Shown here: in pieces, positions 44,401 to 52,733 of the stretch
Layout: each line of letters opens with the position of its first letter
How positions within the stretch are numbered: position 1 is the first letter of the stretch
DNA from: Limnomonas spitsbergensis
Lineage: Eukaryota > Chlorophyta > Chlorophyceae > Chlamydomonadales
Assembly (NCBI GenBank): GCA_037349105.1
Contig: JAYJMM010000019.1
Coordinates: 496,001 to 560,000, forward strand
Direction of reading: 5' to 3'
Length of the DNA stretch: 64,000 bases
Translations under genes and position numbers: made by a program
Notes under the pieces: generated by a model
Told to the model about the DNA's origin: nothing
Seen by the model: only the letters and a program-made list of their open reading frames with translations
The model's database searches: none

Positions 44401-47400
44401 TAACAAATCCACAAAGGCTGTGGGCGGTTGCGTCAACTTAATAACAAATCCACAAAGGCTGTGGGCGGTTGCATCAACTTAATAACAAATCCACAAAGGC
44501 TGTGGGCGGTTGCGTCAACTTAATAACAAATCCACAAAGGCTGTGGGCGGTTGCGTCAACTTAATAACAAATCCACAAAGGCTGTGGGCGGTTGCGTCAA
44601 CTTAATAACAAATCCACAAAGGCTGTGGGCGGTTGCGTCAACTTAATAACAAATCCACAAAGGCTGTGGGCGGTTGCGTCAACTTAATAACAAATCCACA
44701 AAGGCTGTGGGCGGTTGCGTCAACTTAATAACAAATCCACAAAGGCTGTGGGCGGTTGCGTCAACTTAATAACAAATCCACAAAGGCTGTGGGCGGTTGC
44801 GTCAACTTAATAACAAATCCACAAAGGCTGTGGGCGGTTGCGTCAACTTAATAACAAATCCACAAAGGCTGTGGGCGGTTGCATCAACTTAATAACAAAT
44901 CCACAAAGGCTGTGGGCGGTTGCGTCAACTTAATAACAAATCCACAAAGGCTGTGGGCGGTTGCGTCAACTTAATAACAAATCCACAAAGGCTGTGGGCG
45001 GTTGCGTCAACTTAATAACAAATCCACAAAGGCTGTGGGCGGTTGCGTCAACTTAATAACAAATCCACAAAGGCTGTGGGCGGTTGCGTCAACTTAATAA
45101 CAAATCCACAAAGGCTGTGGGCGGTTGCGTCAACTTAATAACAAATCCACAAAGGCTGTGGGCGGTTGCGTCAACTTAATAACAAATCCACAAAGGCTGT
45201 GGGCGGTTGCGTCAACTTAATAACAAATCCACAAAGGCTGTGGGCGGTTGCGTCAACTTAATAACAAATCCACAAAGGCTGTGGGCGGTTGCATCAACTT
45301 AATAACAATTTCACAAAGGCTGTGGGCGGTTGCGTCAACTTAATAACAAATCCACAAAGGCTGTGGGCGGTTGCGTCAACTTAATAACAAATCCACAAAG
45401 GCTGTGGGCGGTTGCGTCAACTTAATAACAAATCCACAAAGGCTGTGGGCGGTTGCGTCAACTTAATAACAAATCCACAAAGGCTGTGGGCGGTTGCGTC
45501 AACTTAATAACAAATCCACAAAGGCTGTGGGCGGTTGCGTCAACTTAATAACAAATCCACAAAGGCTGTGGGCGGTTGCGTCAACTTAATAACAAATCCA
45601 CAAAGGCTGTGGGCGGTTGCATCAACTTAATAACAAATCCACAAAGGCTGTGGGCGGTTGCGTCAACTTAATAACAAATCCACAAAGGCTGTGGGCGGTT
45701 GCGTCAACTTAATAACAAATCCACAAAGGCTGTGGGCGGTTGCGTCAACTTAATAACAAATCCACAAAGGCTGTGGGCGGTTGCATCAACTTAATAACAA
45801 ATCCACAAAGGCTGTGGGCGGTTGCGTCAACTTAATAACAAATCCACAAAGGCTGTGGGCGGTTGCGTCAACTTAATAACAAATCCACAAAGGCTGTGGG
45901 CGGTTGCGTCATCTTAATAATACCAACAAATCCACAAATACAAGGACCTGCGCGGTGAAGATATACCGCTCGGAAGAACATCAGCCAACCCAATCCAATC
46001 CTCCTCCACATGCGTAAAAATGCAGAAAAATTCATGGTTTGTTCTTTTAATATCACGTAACCACCCCTACCGGTACCTTGCCTGCGACCAAATGCAGGGG
46101 GAAACCAGGTACCTTGCTCCGAGCAATATTTTGTGTACTGCACTCCTGACACCGCCTTGAGCGGCTGCTGGTTGGCCGCCAATGGGCCGATGGGGTCAGA
46201 ATCTGGTACCGACGGCCGGATCCCCACATTCCAGATCTTAATGCATCAGGCCCTCTCAGCTCCCACCGCCTAGGTCGCACCATCCAGCTCAATCTGCGCC
46301 ATATCATGCCATATCGTGCTATCTGGGTGGTGCATCCGGCCAAAGCTGTGCGGTATCGTTCCATATTGTGCTGCATCGTGCCGTATCATGCCGTAAAGGG
46401 CCGTATCGAGCTGTACCATGCCGTACCATGCTACCTTGGTATCACAACCCATTTTTACCCGTGAAGCGTATCCTATTGTATCGCGCAACCCTGCTGACAC
46501 CCTCTCTCCCTCTCCCGCTTCTTACCTGCCACTCCCCTTTGCCCCAGGCTGCCAAAGGTAAGCTACCCTGCCCTCTTCTCCCCTCCTACCTGCCACTCCC
46601 CTTTGCGTCCGGCTTCGAAAGGTAAGCTGCCCGGCCGACCGCCTCAATGCCTCGGATCTCATTCGGGCTGAATCCCCCCAGCCCCTTGGTCAGCACCAGC
46701 AGCGCAGGCGGGCCGCCGTCAGCAGCGCCGCCGCCGCCGCCGCCGCCTGGGGCCAGGTTGGTTAGCGGTGGGATGGATAGGGTTGCCGACAAGCTGTTTG
46801 CTGCAGCGGCGGCTCCGAATCCAGAGCCTGAAGCTTTCATTGAAAAGGTCCAGCAGCCGCTGGCGTCGTGTGAGCTCTGCACGGAAAAGGAAGGAGGGAA
46901 GGTGCATGCAAGTGGGTGGGTGGGTGGGAGGGTGAATGGGCAGGTGAGTGGGAAGTTCGGTGGGAAGCTGGTGGGAAGTTGGGAGAGGTTGAAAAATAAG
47001 TTGGTTGGGGGTGGGAAGGAGAACAAGCATGCAGGTTGGCGTGGGTGGGATGAAGTTGGGTGGGAAGCTGGGTGGGAAGCTGGGTGGGGGGAGGGGGGAG
47101 GGGGGGGGAGTGAGTGGGTAGCACCAGTCTATGAGAGGGAACATGCGAATGGGCATGTGGGTAAAAACTCTACACTTATGGGAGAATTACGGGAGGTTGG
47201 GTGAGGGTGGCAGGGTGGGAGCAGTTGAGTGATAAAGAGCTCTGCGAGAGTGGGAGCGAGGGAGGGAGCAGGTGCTTAAAAAAAAGCACACCCTGGTTGA
47301 GAGGGCTGCTGCCCTGTGTGAAAGAAAAAACTGAATACTCCAATTTCGTTTTCAGCACAACATGTCAGAGGGTACGAATCACTGCATTGTTTATAATGCG

Positions 47401-50400
47401 TCATTTGAGGTGTATATCAATCATGAACGTCAGAACACCGTCGCAAATATCAGGAAAATCGCGCGACTGGTTCATCCTACATCCGATCATTGATATTTGA
47501 AACAGTCTGATTAAAACTTTCAGCGTTACACAACTGGTGACTCAGATGAGCAGTGTCTAGAAGGACTGCTCAGATCAGGTCAGTGGGCCTCCTCCTCTTG
47601 AACCCCAATTTGGCTCACGGCCTACCCTCTTCAAATTATTTGTAATGCGTTTGCTATGCTTTGGGGCTTCAAAAGCTGTTAAATGAAGAAATTTAAGACA
47701 TACTAAATTTCATTTCCTCCTCAAAACACCTCAAAAAGGAACATCCACAAGCTGAGGCTGGCTTGACAAATCATATATGTGAAATCGAAATATTTCAATA
47801 CTTGTGGTATTTAAAAGCTAATAAAAGAATTCAGACTAAAAATACGGTACTCAGTTTAAGTAAATACCAGTGCCGGCATTACGGTTTATGACGGTTATGG
47901 CAGTACGGTAAATACCATGACTGGATTGTATTCATACCTTGACTGGATTGTATTCATACCTTGACTGGATTTTATACTTGACTGGATTGTATTCATACCT
48001 TGACTGGATTGTATTCATACCTTGACTGGATTTTATACTTGACTGGATTGTATTCATACCTTGACTGGATTGTATTCATACCTTGACTGGATTTTATTCT
48101 TGACTGGATTGTATTCATACCTTGACTGGATTTATTCTTGACTGGATTGTATTCATACCTTGACTGGACTTTATTCTTGACTGGATTGTATTCATACCTT
48201 GACTGGATTGTATTCCTGCTGACATGCCACCTGAGTCAACCTGGATGCGACAACATGTCCAACAGTCCACACATCCATCCACACGTCCGTCCACACATCC
48301 ATCCACACACACACCTGAGTCTGCCTAGAAGTAGCATGGCCTGCCAGAGCCACGATGGCTGCCTGTACCGCCTGCATGTTGGCCCCCCTGTTGTACAGCA
48401 GTACAGCAGTTCAAGAGCAGGTGGGGTCACGGCAAATATAAGATAGTGGAAGGCCTGGCCATGCCGAGGAAGAAGAGGACGCGCATGGCCGACAGATAAT
48501 AGTTGGGGAAGAGGAGGCAATGACGGGATAAAGGCGGCGGCAGCCATGCCATGCCATGCCATGCAGAGCAAGGAGAAGCCATGGCAAAAAGAAAGAGGAA
48601 TGATGGCATGCAGAGGAACAGCAGGTCATGACAACAAAAAGTGGTGAAAGGCCACGCCATGCAGCGCAAGAGAAGGACACACATGGCGGACAGAAATAGG
48701 AGGTGCAATGCCATGCAGAGGGACAGAGGGGCAAATTTAAACCTAGTATTCACACAAAGCAGGTTTAGCAAGCAGAGTGTGGGACTTAGGTATGGACAGG
48801 GAAGAATCTGCGTCCACCCAAACAGGACTCTAAGAGTTGAGGTTCCAGGACCTGGCTGTGCGCGAAGCTGTACGTATGTACTGCTCTGGACACACGTACA
48901 TATGTACAGCCCTGTACGTATGTACTGCACTGAACGTATGTACGGCTCCGTACATCCTGCAAGAAATGTAACTTCAACGCCAGCTCACATCCTCACTTCC
49001 ACTCGTTTTGTTTATGGAGAGTATGAGCACGGTCACTCATCTGGGTGTGGAAAGTGTGACCTGCAACATGTCACTCACCTGGGTATGGAAAGTGTGACCT
49101 GTAGAGCGGTACCGTCGGGCGCCACGTCCACCACAGGCAGCGCCGCAGGTCCATGGATGGTGTGCACAGCAGCCCGGGCCAAAGCCCGCTCCAAGTCAAA
49201 CTGCAGCTCCTGCCACAGCCCGGCCAGGGTGTCCTGCACGTGAAACAATATGTAAACAAATGAGATGAACACCAATAGATGAGTATGAAAACCCCTGACT
49301 AAAACCTTATTGTAAGCCCGCTCCGGATGAAAGTGTAGCTCCTGCCATTCAAGGCCACGGCTGATGAATTAATGAGATGAACACCATTACATGAATGTTA
49401 AAACCTCGATAGATAGGGGCCAGAGCCCATTCCAGGGAAAACTGCAGCTCCTGCCAATGCACTGCTAGGGTGGCCTGCAAAAGAAGAAATTAAATTGATC
49501 CCGGTCCGCAAATAAAGAAACCTTGACACCGGCAGATTGGGGTCAGGGCCCATATTCAAAATGAAGAACAAAGTGGGAACTAAGGATTCCTTAAGTTCTA
49601 GCTTTTAATTCTTTAAGTTTATTTGGAATGAGAGTGTTCTGATGTTCTAAGAGTATTTTTTGCTGCCACGGTAGTGTAGTCGGATGCTGCCCTTCGTGGC
49701 CCCATAAGAACCCGAACTGTCCATTACTGACTGAGGTGTAGCAACAACGATCAATGACAACCCAGTTGTATTTCAATCAGTGCTATGCGCTTGCTCCGTT
49801 ATTCAGAAATTGATAAAGGAATGACTGTCTGTTACTGTTAAAAGTAGCTGAATTTGCCTTGAAAAAAGTCAGCTACAGCGTTCAACCCCCGTCATGGCCG
49901 TAATCGGCACAGCACTGATGGCAATGTATTCCCTATACGGTGAGGTACGAGGATAGGCAAAGCATATTTTAACCATCTAAGCCGCCGCCCTCTGCTCCAG
50001 CAGGAGCACTTCAAGTACATTCAAATTCAAAAGTGAAACATCTGATGCACAGGCAGTTGGTTAAAGCACCAGTACAAAGTCAAACATCAGATGATAAATG
50101 CTTTTCAATTCATAACGTACCTGAGCCGCAGCCTTCTGCTCCTGCAGGAGTGTTTCAGGTGCGCCGTCCCCGCCGTCGCCGCCTGCCTTGCCAAACCAGC
50201 CCTTTCCACCCGCACCGTGCTCAGCCAACACAGTTCCCGCAACAGCCCCCGACATCAGGAGCAGGCCCGCAGCCACGAGGCCCCCGCTGGCCGAGGAGGC
50301 CCCGCTGCCCTTTCCTGCGCTGGACCACCAGCCGCTGCTGCCGCTATTGCAGCTGCCGAGTGCGGATGCGGGCGTAGCGGCAGCCTTGATGGCCTGTTGG

Positions 50401-50852
50401 TTTCAGGATTCGATTTAAGGGGGGTTATCATGAAAGGTTTGGAGGTCAAGGGTTTAAGCCTTAAGGATCTAGGCTCAGGGTTGAGGGGGGGTATCACTAA
50501 GGGTATGAGAGGTCAAGGGTTTAAGAATTTATGATCAAGGTTGAGGGAGGTATCACCAAGGGTATGGGAGCGTTGGGCTTCAGGATCTAGGTTCAGGGTT
50601 TGAGGGGTATCACTAAGGGTTTAGAGGTCAAGGGCCCAAGAGTTCTGGTCGGTTATTTGCTACGAGGGCAGCTTTTGAAGAAACTATTTTCATACCTGAG
50701 GAAAGGCAAGTCAAATATACAGTAAAGTAATGTTACCTGGTGGTGGATCTGAGCAGCTGAGCCCAAGGGGACTGGAGAGCTGTACTGGGCAGAGGAGGCC
50801 CATGGGGCGAGGCTACCGCCCGGTGCGGCTGCTGCGCCTGCAGCAGCAGAGC
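35411..50852 (-). CDS. Membrane-anchored AAA+ ATPase (organelle type, plant At4g04180-like)
   Basis: Exons: 50737-50852, 50121-50393, 49079-49233, 48315-48387, 46590-46876, 43834-43910, 42470-42913, 41516-41665, 40584-40668, 39878-40040, 38698-38790, 37996-38166, 35411-35566 (TAA). All twelve junctions are in phase; 747 residues seen. The 5' end needs one more base from an upstream exon; an ATG exon at about 51895 downward with Arg/Ser/Pro-rich, transit-like sequence is a candidate whose junction I could not fix. Domains: hydrophobic anchor GLLLMSGAVAGTVLAEHG; Gly/Ser-rich linker; single AAA module with Walker A EGPPGTGKTTSAR (split by an intron), YGES pore loop, Walker B IVFFDELDS, sensor 1 GATNRK, arginine finger region LLSRFD, sensor 2 SGRDLRDV and C-terminal helix LEDYLSSAHARR. 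Likely an organellar remodelling ATPase; the substrate is unknown. Confidence 0.88.
36176..36649 (-). CDS. Element-borne ORF with a PCNA-binding-like motif
   Basis: From the ATG at 36649 the frame begins MSMRRLASDIIWSIKQPSIL and includes QPSILNFF, a fit to the PIP-box pattern Q-x-x-h-x-x-F-F. A basic/acidic coiled-coil-like stretch (RELTRNAEARKRREEAEAD) follows, then a long Arg/Ile/Trp low-complexity region translated from GGAGGATC repeats. PIP boxes occur in some transposase N-termini. Function is unknown, and the frame beyond about residue 80 may not be selected. Confidence 0.4.
   Translation of the reverse strand: MSMRRLASDIIWSIKQPSILNFFKKTSALSQRELTRNAEARKRREEAEADAREDARAMGLAAKAKQAEKEGRRTRRIRRIWRIRRIRGIWRIWRIWRIRRIRSKRSRWRRRWRRGRGRRRLRPKRRRRWRRRRRRRRRRRRMTMLTSADRVPEVDEF
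36725..37108 (+). CDS. Element-borne ORF, Lys/Glu-rich
   Basis: From the ATG at 36725: a short N-terminus with SSRKRKLPTSMLFKPKRE, then repeated EEGEKKEAEK blocks, an acidic run, and a conserved-looking end (DRRWGFDWRAEWMEAEL). The KRKLP stretch could act as a nuclear signal. The frame continues open upstream to a GTG at 36653. No family was recognised. Confidence 0.35.
   Translation: MASPSPCHVASNMNRTSSRKRKLPTSMLFKPKREEGEKEEGEKKEAEKEEGEKKEAEKKEAEKKEAEKKEDKKKEEEGEEEGEEDEEAREDEEDWKAVQAEDRRWGFDWRAEWMEAELSSNARYEYR
37515..37662 (+). repeat. Dispersed repeat family A copy
   Basis: GATTGGGATGAAACCTAAAC, CAGAGCAGCATGGCTGGCCA and GTGTGGCTGACATGTAGCTG. It sits in the last AAA-gene intron beside the TIR element. 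Confidence 0.7.
37740..37995 (-). repeat. Copies of the donor of exon 37996-38166
   Basis: CTCACCTTTGATGCCCAG (true donor and exon end on +) recurs as CTCACCTTTGTAATTCAG at 37843, CCCACCTTTGAATCTCAG at 37891 and CCCATATTTGAATCTCAG at 37943. GGTCAAA(G/A)TC sits between them; the period is about 50 bp. Confidence 0.85.
38167..38345 (-). repeat. Copies of exon 37996-38166 start upstream of its acceptor
   Basis: GGCAGGCCAAATGTGACCAC plus CTGGCGTTCAAAGGGATTTT (true junction at 38166) recurs as GGCAGGCCAAATATGAGCAG at 38222 and GGCATGCCACACGTGACCAC at 38303. Each is followed by CTGGCATT/A. Confidence 0.85.
38985..39877 (-). repeat. Copies of exon 39878-40040 end, mixed with CCCTAACCCTGCA tracts
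   Basis: The exon end (+ TGAGCATGACGCTGAGCATG, CGCC) recurs near 39035, 39115, 39255, 39500, 39570, 39725 and 39775 in forms such as GAGCATAACGTTGAACATGT. Telomere-like CCCTAACCCTGCACCCTAAC lies at 39330-39490, and a CTCAACCCTCCACCCTCATC array (about 23 bp) at 39628-39720. Confidence 0.8.
40073..40167 (-). repeat. Partial upstream duplicate of the Walker B exon
   Basis: CTCCGCCCAGCACCTCCGTC, GCCTTGAACACCTTG and CCCTCGCTCTCGCCATACCT repeat the first half of exon 39878-40040 with its acceptor (CTCAG). The copy encodes YGESEGPLFKVFK-like sequence but lacks the Walker B half. Confidence 0.9.
40340..40583 (-). repeat. Two downstream copies of the Walker A/pore exon end
   Basis: The exon 40584-40668 3' part and donor (+ CTCAGTACCGCCTCAAGGGG, TACGTACACCAATGGCACTG) is repeated near 40348 (GGTACCGCCTCAAGGAGCAT) and 40470 (CAGCACCGCCTCAAGGGGCA). 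These copies keep PLVY and LEA-type coding but not the P-loop Lys-Thr. Confidence 0.88.
40735..41000 (-). repeat. Two upstream copies of the same exon's acceptor side
   Basis: GCTGATCACACGCGCGCTTG / TAGTCTTCCCTAATGAGG (true acceptor, 40640-40680) recurs as GCTGATCACATGCGCACTTG at 40790 and GCTGATCCCACGTGCACTTG at 40952. Each is preceded by CAGCTCCTGGGTGGTGCAGA-like sequence. Confidence 0.85.
42005..42469 (-). repeat. Copies of exon 42470-42913 end and donor
   Basis: CTCACCTGCCAGCACGCCCC plus AGTCGACCT (true donor) recurs near 42023, 42148, 42312, 42363 and 42411 as (C/A)GCCAGCACGCCCCAG. The two units near 42310 and 42361 are nearly identical 51-mers containing GCCTGCCCCTTACTGCCCAC. Confidence 0.88.
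42920..43400. repeat. GGGTTTAGGGTT-like degenerate tract in intron
   Basis: Repeated AGGGTTCAGG, TTTAGGGTTGA and TTTGAGGGT stretches upstream of the 42913 acceptor. No exon was recognised. Confidence 0.65.
43990..45935. repeat. 41-bp minisatellite, about 47 units
   Basis: The unit is AACAAATCCACAAAGGCTGT, GGGCGGTTGCGTCAACTTAA, T. The period of 41 is read directly (CACAAAGG at 44041 and 44082). Nearly homogeneous: rare GCATC for GCGTC and one AATTTC unit at 45307. It lies in the AAA-gene intron 5' of exon 43834-43910. Confidence 0.96.
46500..46589 (-). repeat. Copy of exon 46590-46876 end and donor
   Basis: The exon end on + (CCTACCTGCCACTCCCCTTT, GCGTCCGGCTTCGAAAGGTA) is repeated at 46523-46562 as CTTACCTGCCACTCCCCTTT, GCCCCAGGCTGCCAAAGGTA. 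The intronic copy has the stronger GTAAGA donor, but the frame is closed before it. Confidence 0.92.
47920..48220 (+). repeat. 22-bp minisatellite (CTTGACTGGATTGTATTCATAC)
   Basis: About thirteen units of CTTGACTGGATTGTATTCAT plus AC, with a shortened variant CTTGACTGGATTTTAT at intervals, forming a compound pattern of roughly 60 bp. In the AAA-gene intron next to exon 48315-48387. Confidence 0.92.
48865..48955. repeat. Array of imperfect palindromes GTACGTATGTAC
   Basis: Four units (GTACGTATGTACTGC, GTACATATGTACAGC, GTACGTATGTACTGC, GAACGTATGTACGGC) about 23 bp apart, each nearly self-complementary. Intronic. Cruciform or binding-site potential is inferred. Confidence 0.75.
49300..49560 (-). 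repeat. Copies of exon 49079-49233 start upstream of its acceptor
   Basis: AAGCCCGCTCCAAGTCAAAC / TGCAGCTCCTGCCACAGCCC recurs at 49313 (AAGCCCGCTCCGGATGAAAG) and 49430 (GAGCCCATTCCAGGGAAAAC / TGCAGCTCCTGCCA). A trace is at 49545. Confidence 0.88.
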
Positions 50853-51435
50853 CTGTGGAAGTGGGGGAGCAGTAGGAAATTGGCAGGGGTGGGTGGATAA
50901 TGGTGTGGATTGTCATGAGGTGAGGCGACCGCCCGGTGTGGCTGCTGTTCCTGTTGCGGCAGATCCTGTGAAGGAGGGAGGGAGCAGGTGGAAAGTAGCA
51001 GGGGGGGAGTGATTGAGCTGTAATGGTGTGGATTTGCATAGGGCAAGGCTAACCCTGGTGTGTCTACTGCTCCTGTTGCGGCAGACGCAGGGAGGCAGGG
51101 AGGGAGCAGGTGGGAGGGGGGCGGGAGGGAAATTAGTGAGCTGTGATGTTATGGATGTTCATAGGGCGAGGCTGGCGCCCAGTGTGGCTTCTGCTCCTGC
51201 TACAGAGGACCCTGTGGAGTTTGAAGCAAGAGGGAAGTGGCACAGGGGGAGGAGTGAGACGTGATGGTGTGGATGATCAAAGGGTGAGGCGGTTGCTCCT
51301 GCTGCTGCGGGCTCTGCGTGAGGGCAGGGAGTAGGTGAGTAAATGAGCTGTGAATCTTTGGTCCTGATGGGCTTAGGCGGCCATCCTGTGCTGCAGCTGC
51401 TGCTCCTACTGCGGCGGACCCTGCAGAAGGGGGGA
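50853..51435 (-). repeat. Five copies of exon 50737-50852 acceptor and start
   Basis: The true edge on + is GGCTGCTGCGCCTGCAGCAG / CAGAGCCTGTGGAAG. Copies near 50940, 51060, 51180, 51290 and 51395 read like GGCTGCTGTTCCTGTTGCGG / CAGATCCTGTG, preceded by GGCGA(C/G)..CCGCCCGGTGTG. The period is about 115 bp. Confidence 0.88.
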
Positions 51436-52733
51436 GGGCCCAGGGGGTAGGGGGCGGGGGGGATGGTGAGGGGGGAACAGGGGACAGTGGACATATTTTA
51501 TGCCTTGCGAGCTGATTGTTTAGGGATGGAGGGGCAGTTAAAGGGGATGTTTTGGGTGGGGTGGAACCGGCAATTCTTGTTACTGCACCACATGTTACAT
51601 GGTGCTTCAGCCACCCTCAACAGGCAAGCCTGCCTACGGCTGTCGGCTGGCAGGGCTGGATGCAGCAAGCCCTCCTGCATAGGCCCGAAAGAGGGCCTTC
51701 ATTGTGTCAAGGTAAAATTTGGCCTAGTGGTGACGTCACAGCGGAAACCCAATGGTGCCGGTAGCCAGGTACCGGTTGTGGTGATTCAACAGAACCATGG
51801 CAGGGAGGGAGGCGGGGAGAAGGAGCGGCGGGTAGCAAACGGCTATACGATCGCCGTGTCAAATGCAGGAGCGGTTTCGGCAGTGGGGTATTCATTTGCG
51901 CGCACTGGCATTTAGGTGTGTGTAAAATCAGGGGTCCGAGAATGCGGCCGTGCCGCTGAAATTCGGCGAATTCGGCGAATCGACGCTATGGCGACTCGCC
52001 ATGGCGTCGACGCCATCATGGCATGCGCATGTGTCAAACAACTACCGTGTCGTAGATAATATCACTAGAGGATAAGCTGGAATCAGGCAATTTGCAATCA
52101 GTAACGAATCGACGCCCACAAGTGAACGACATGCGTGATCGCCATGCACATGGTTGGTTGGCGAGTACCGATACTTTCCGTCTCTTAGTAGAAACCTTGC
52201 AAGCAACAGCTGACGACGTATTCGCTGCATGGAGTGATGCAGGTGCGTTGGTCGATGGGAGGAAGTTTGGGCCGATGCACGCAGTTGGTTGCGATCCTTC
52301 GGGAAATTCGGAGGTTGCCGAGTGGTTTGTATCGAGAGCTCGAGCCTCGCGTCGAAGGCAAGCAAGTAACCTGCACGATGAAATCCCTGCCAATTGTTGG
52401 CAAGTTATGGAAACGCGGGGCTCAAGAGGAACAACAGTGGTGAGCGATTCACCAACCAACATCTCCACACATGTTCAGACCTCCTTCCATACCTGCCACG
52501 TACCCGCATGTCGTCACATGGTCTTCCGCCCCGTCGTTTCGCCCCAAGTCCGTCGCTTCGTCGCTCCCGTGTCCATTAAAAAATAACGCCATAGTAAGCA
52601 CCTAGATATAGTAGCCACTGTGTACTTCTGCTGCCCAGCCAGGCTATCCGTCAGCATCAGACACGAGGGCGTCAGGCGCGAGAGCATCAGGCGCACGCAT
52701 GCATGTACAGCTGTGCCTAACCGGCCAACAAAT
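51436..52733. other. Divergent intergenic region; possible AAA-gene first exon
   Basis: On minus, an ATG at 51895 opens a 62-codon frame starting MNTPLPKPLLHLTRRSYSRL, resembling an organelle transit peptide. It could be the AAA-gene first exon. On plus, an open frame 52092-52586 (164 codons) has no recognised domain. A hairpin-prone stretch lies at about 51972-52022 (GACGCTATGGCGACTCGCCA..). Confidence 0.35.

Noticed and set aside
46500..46562. Alternative donor GTAAGA at about 46524 as the true end of exon 46590-46876
   Set aside because: The frame meets TAG right after the 46590 donor, so the exon cannot extend to the second copy. The phase fits the first donor.
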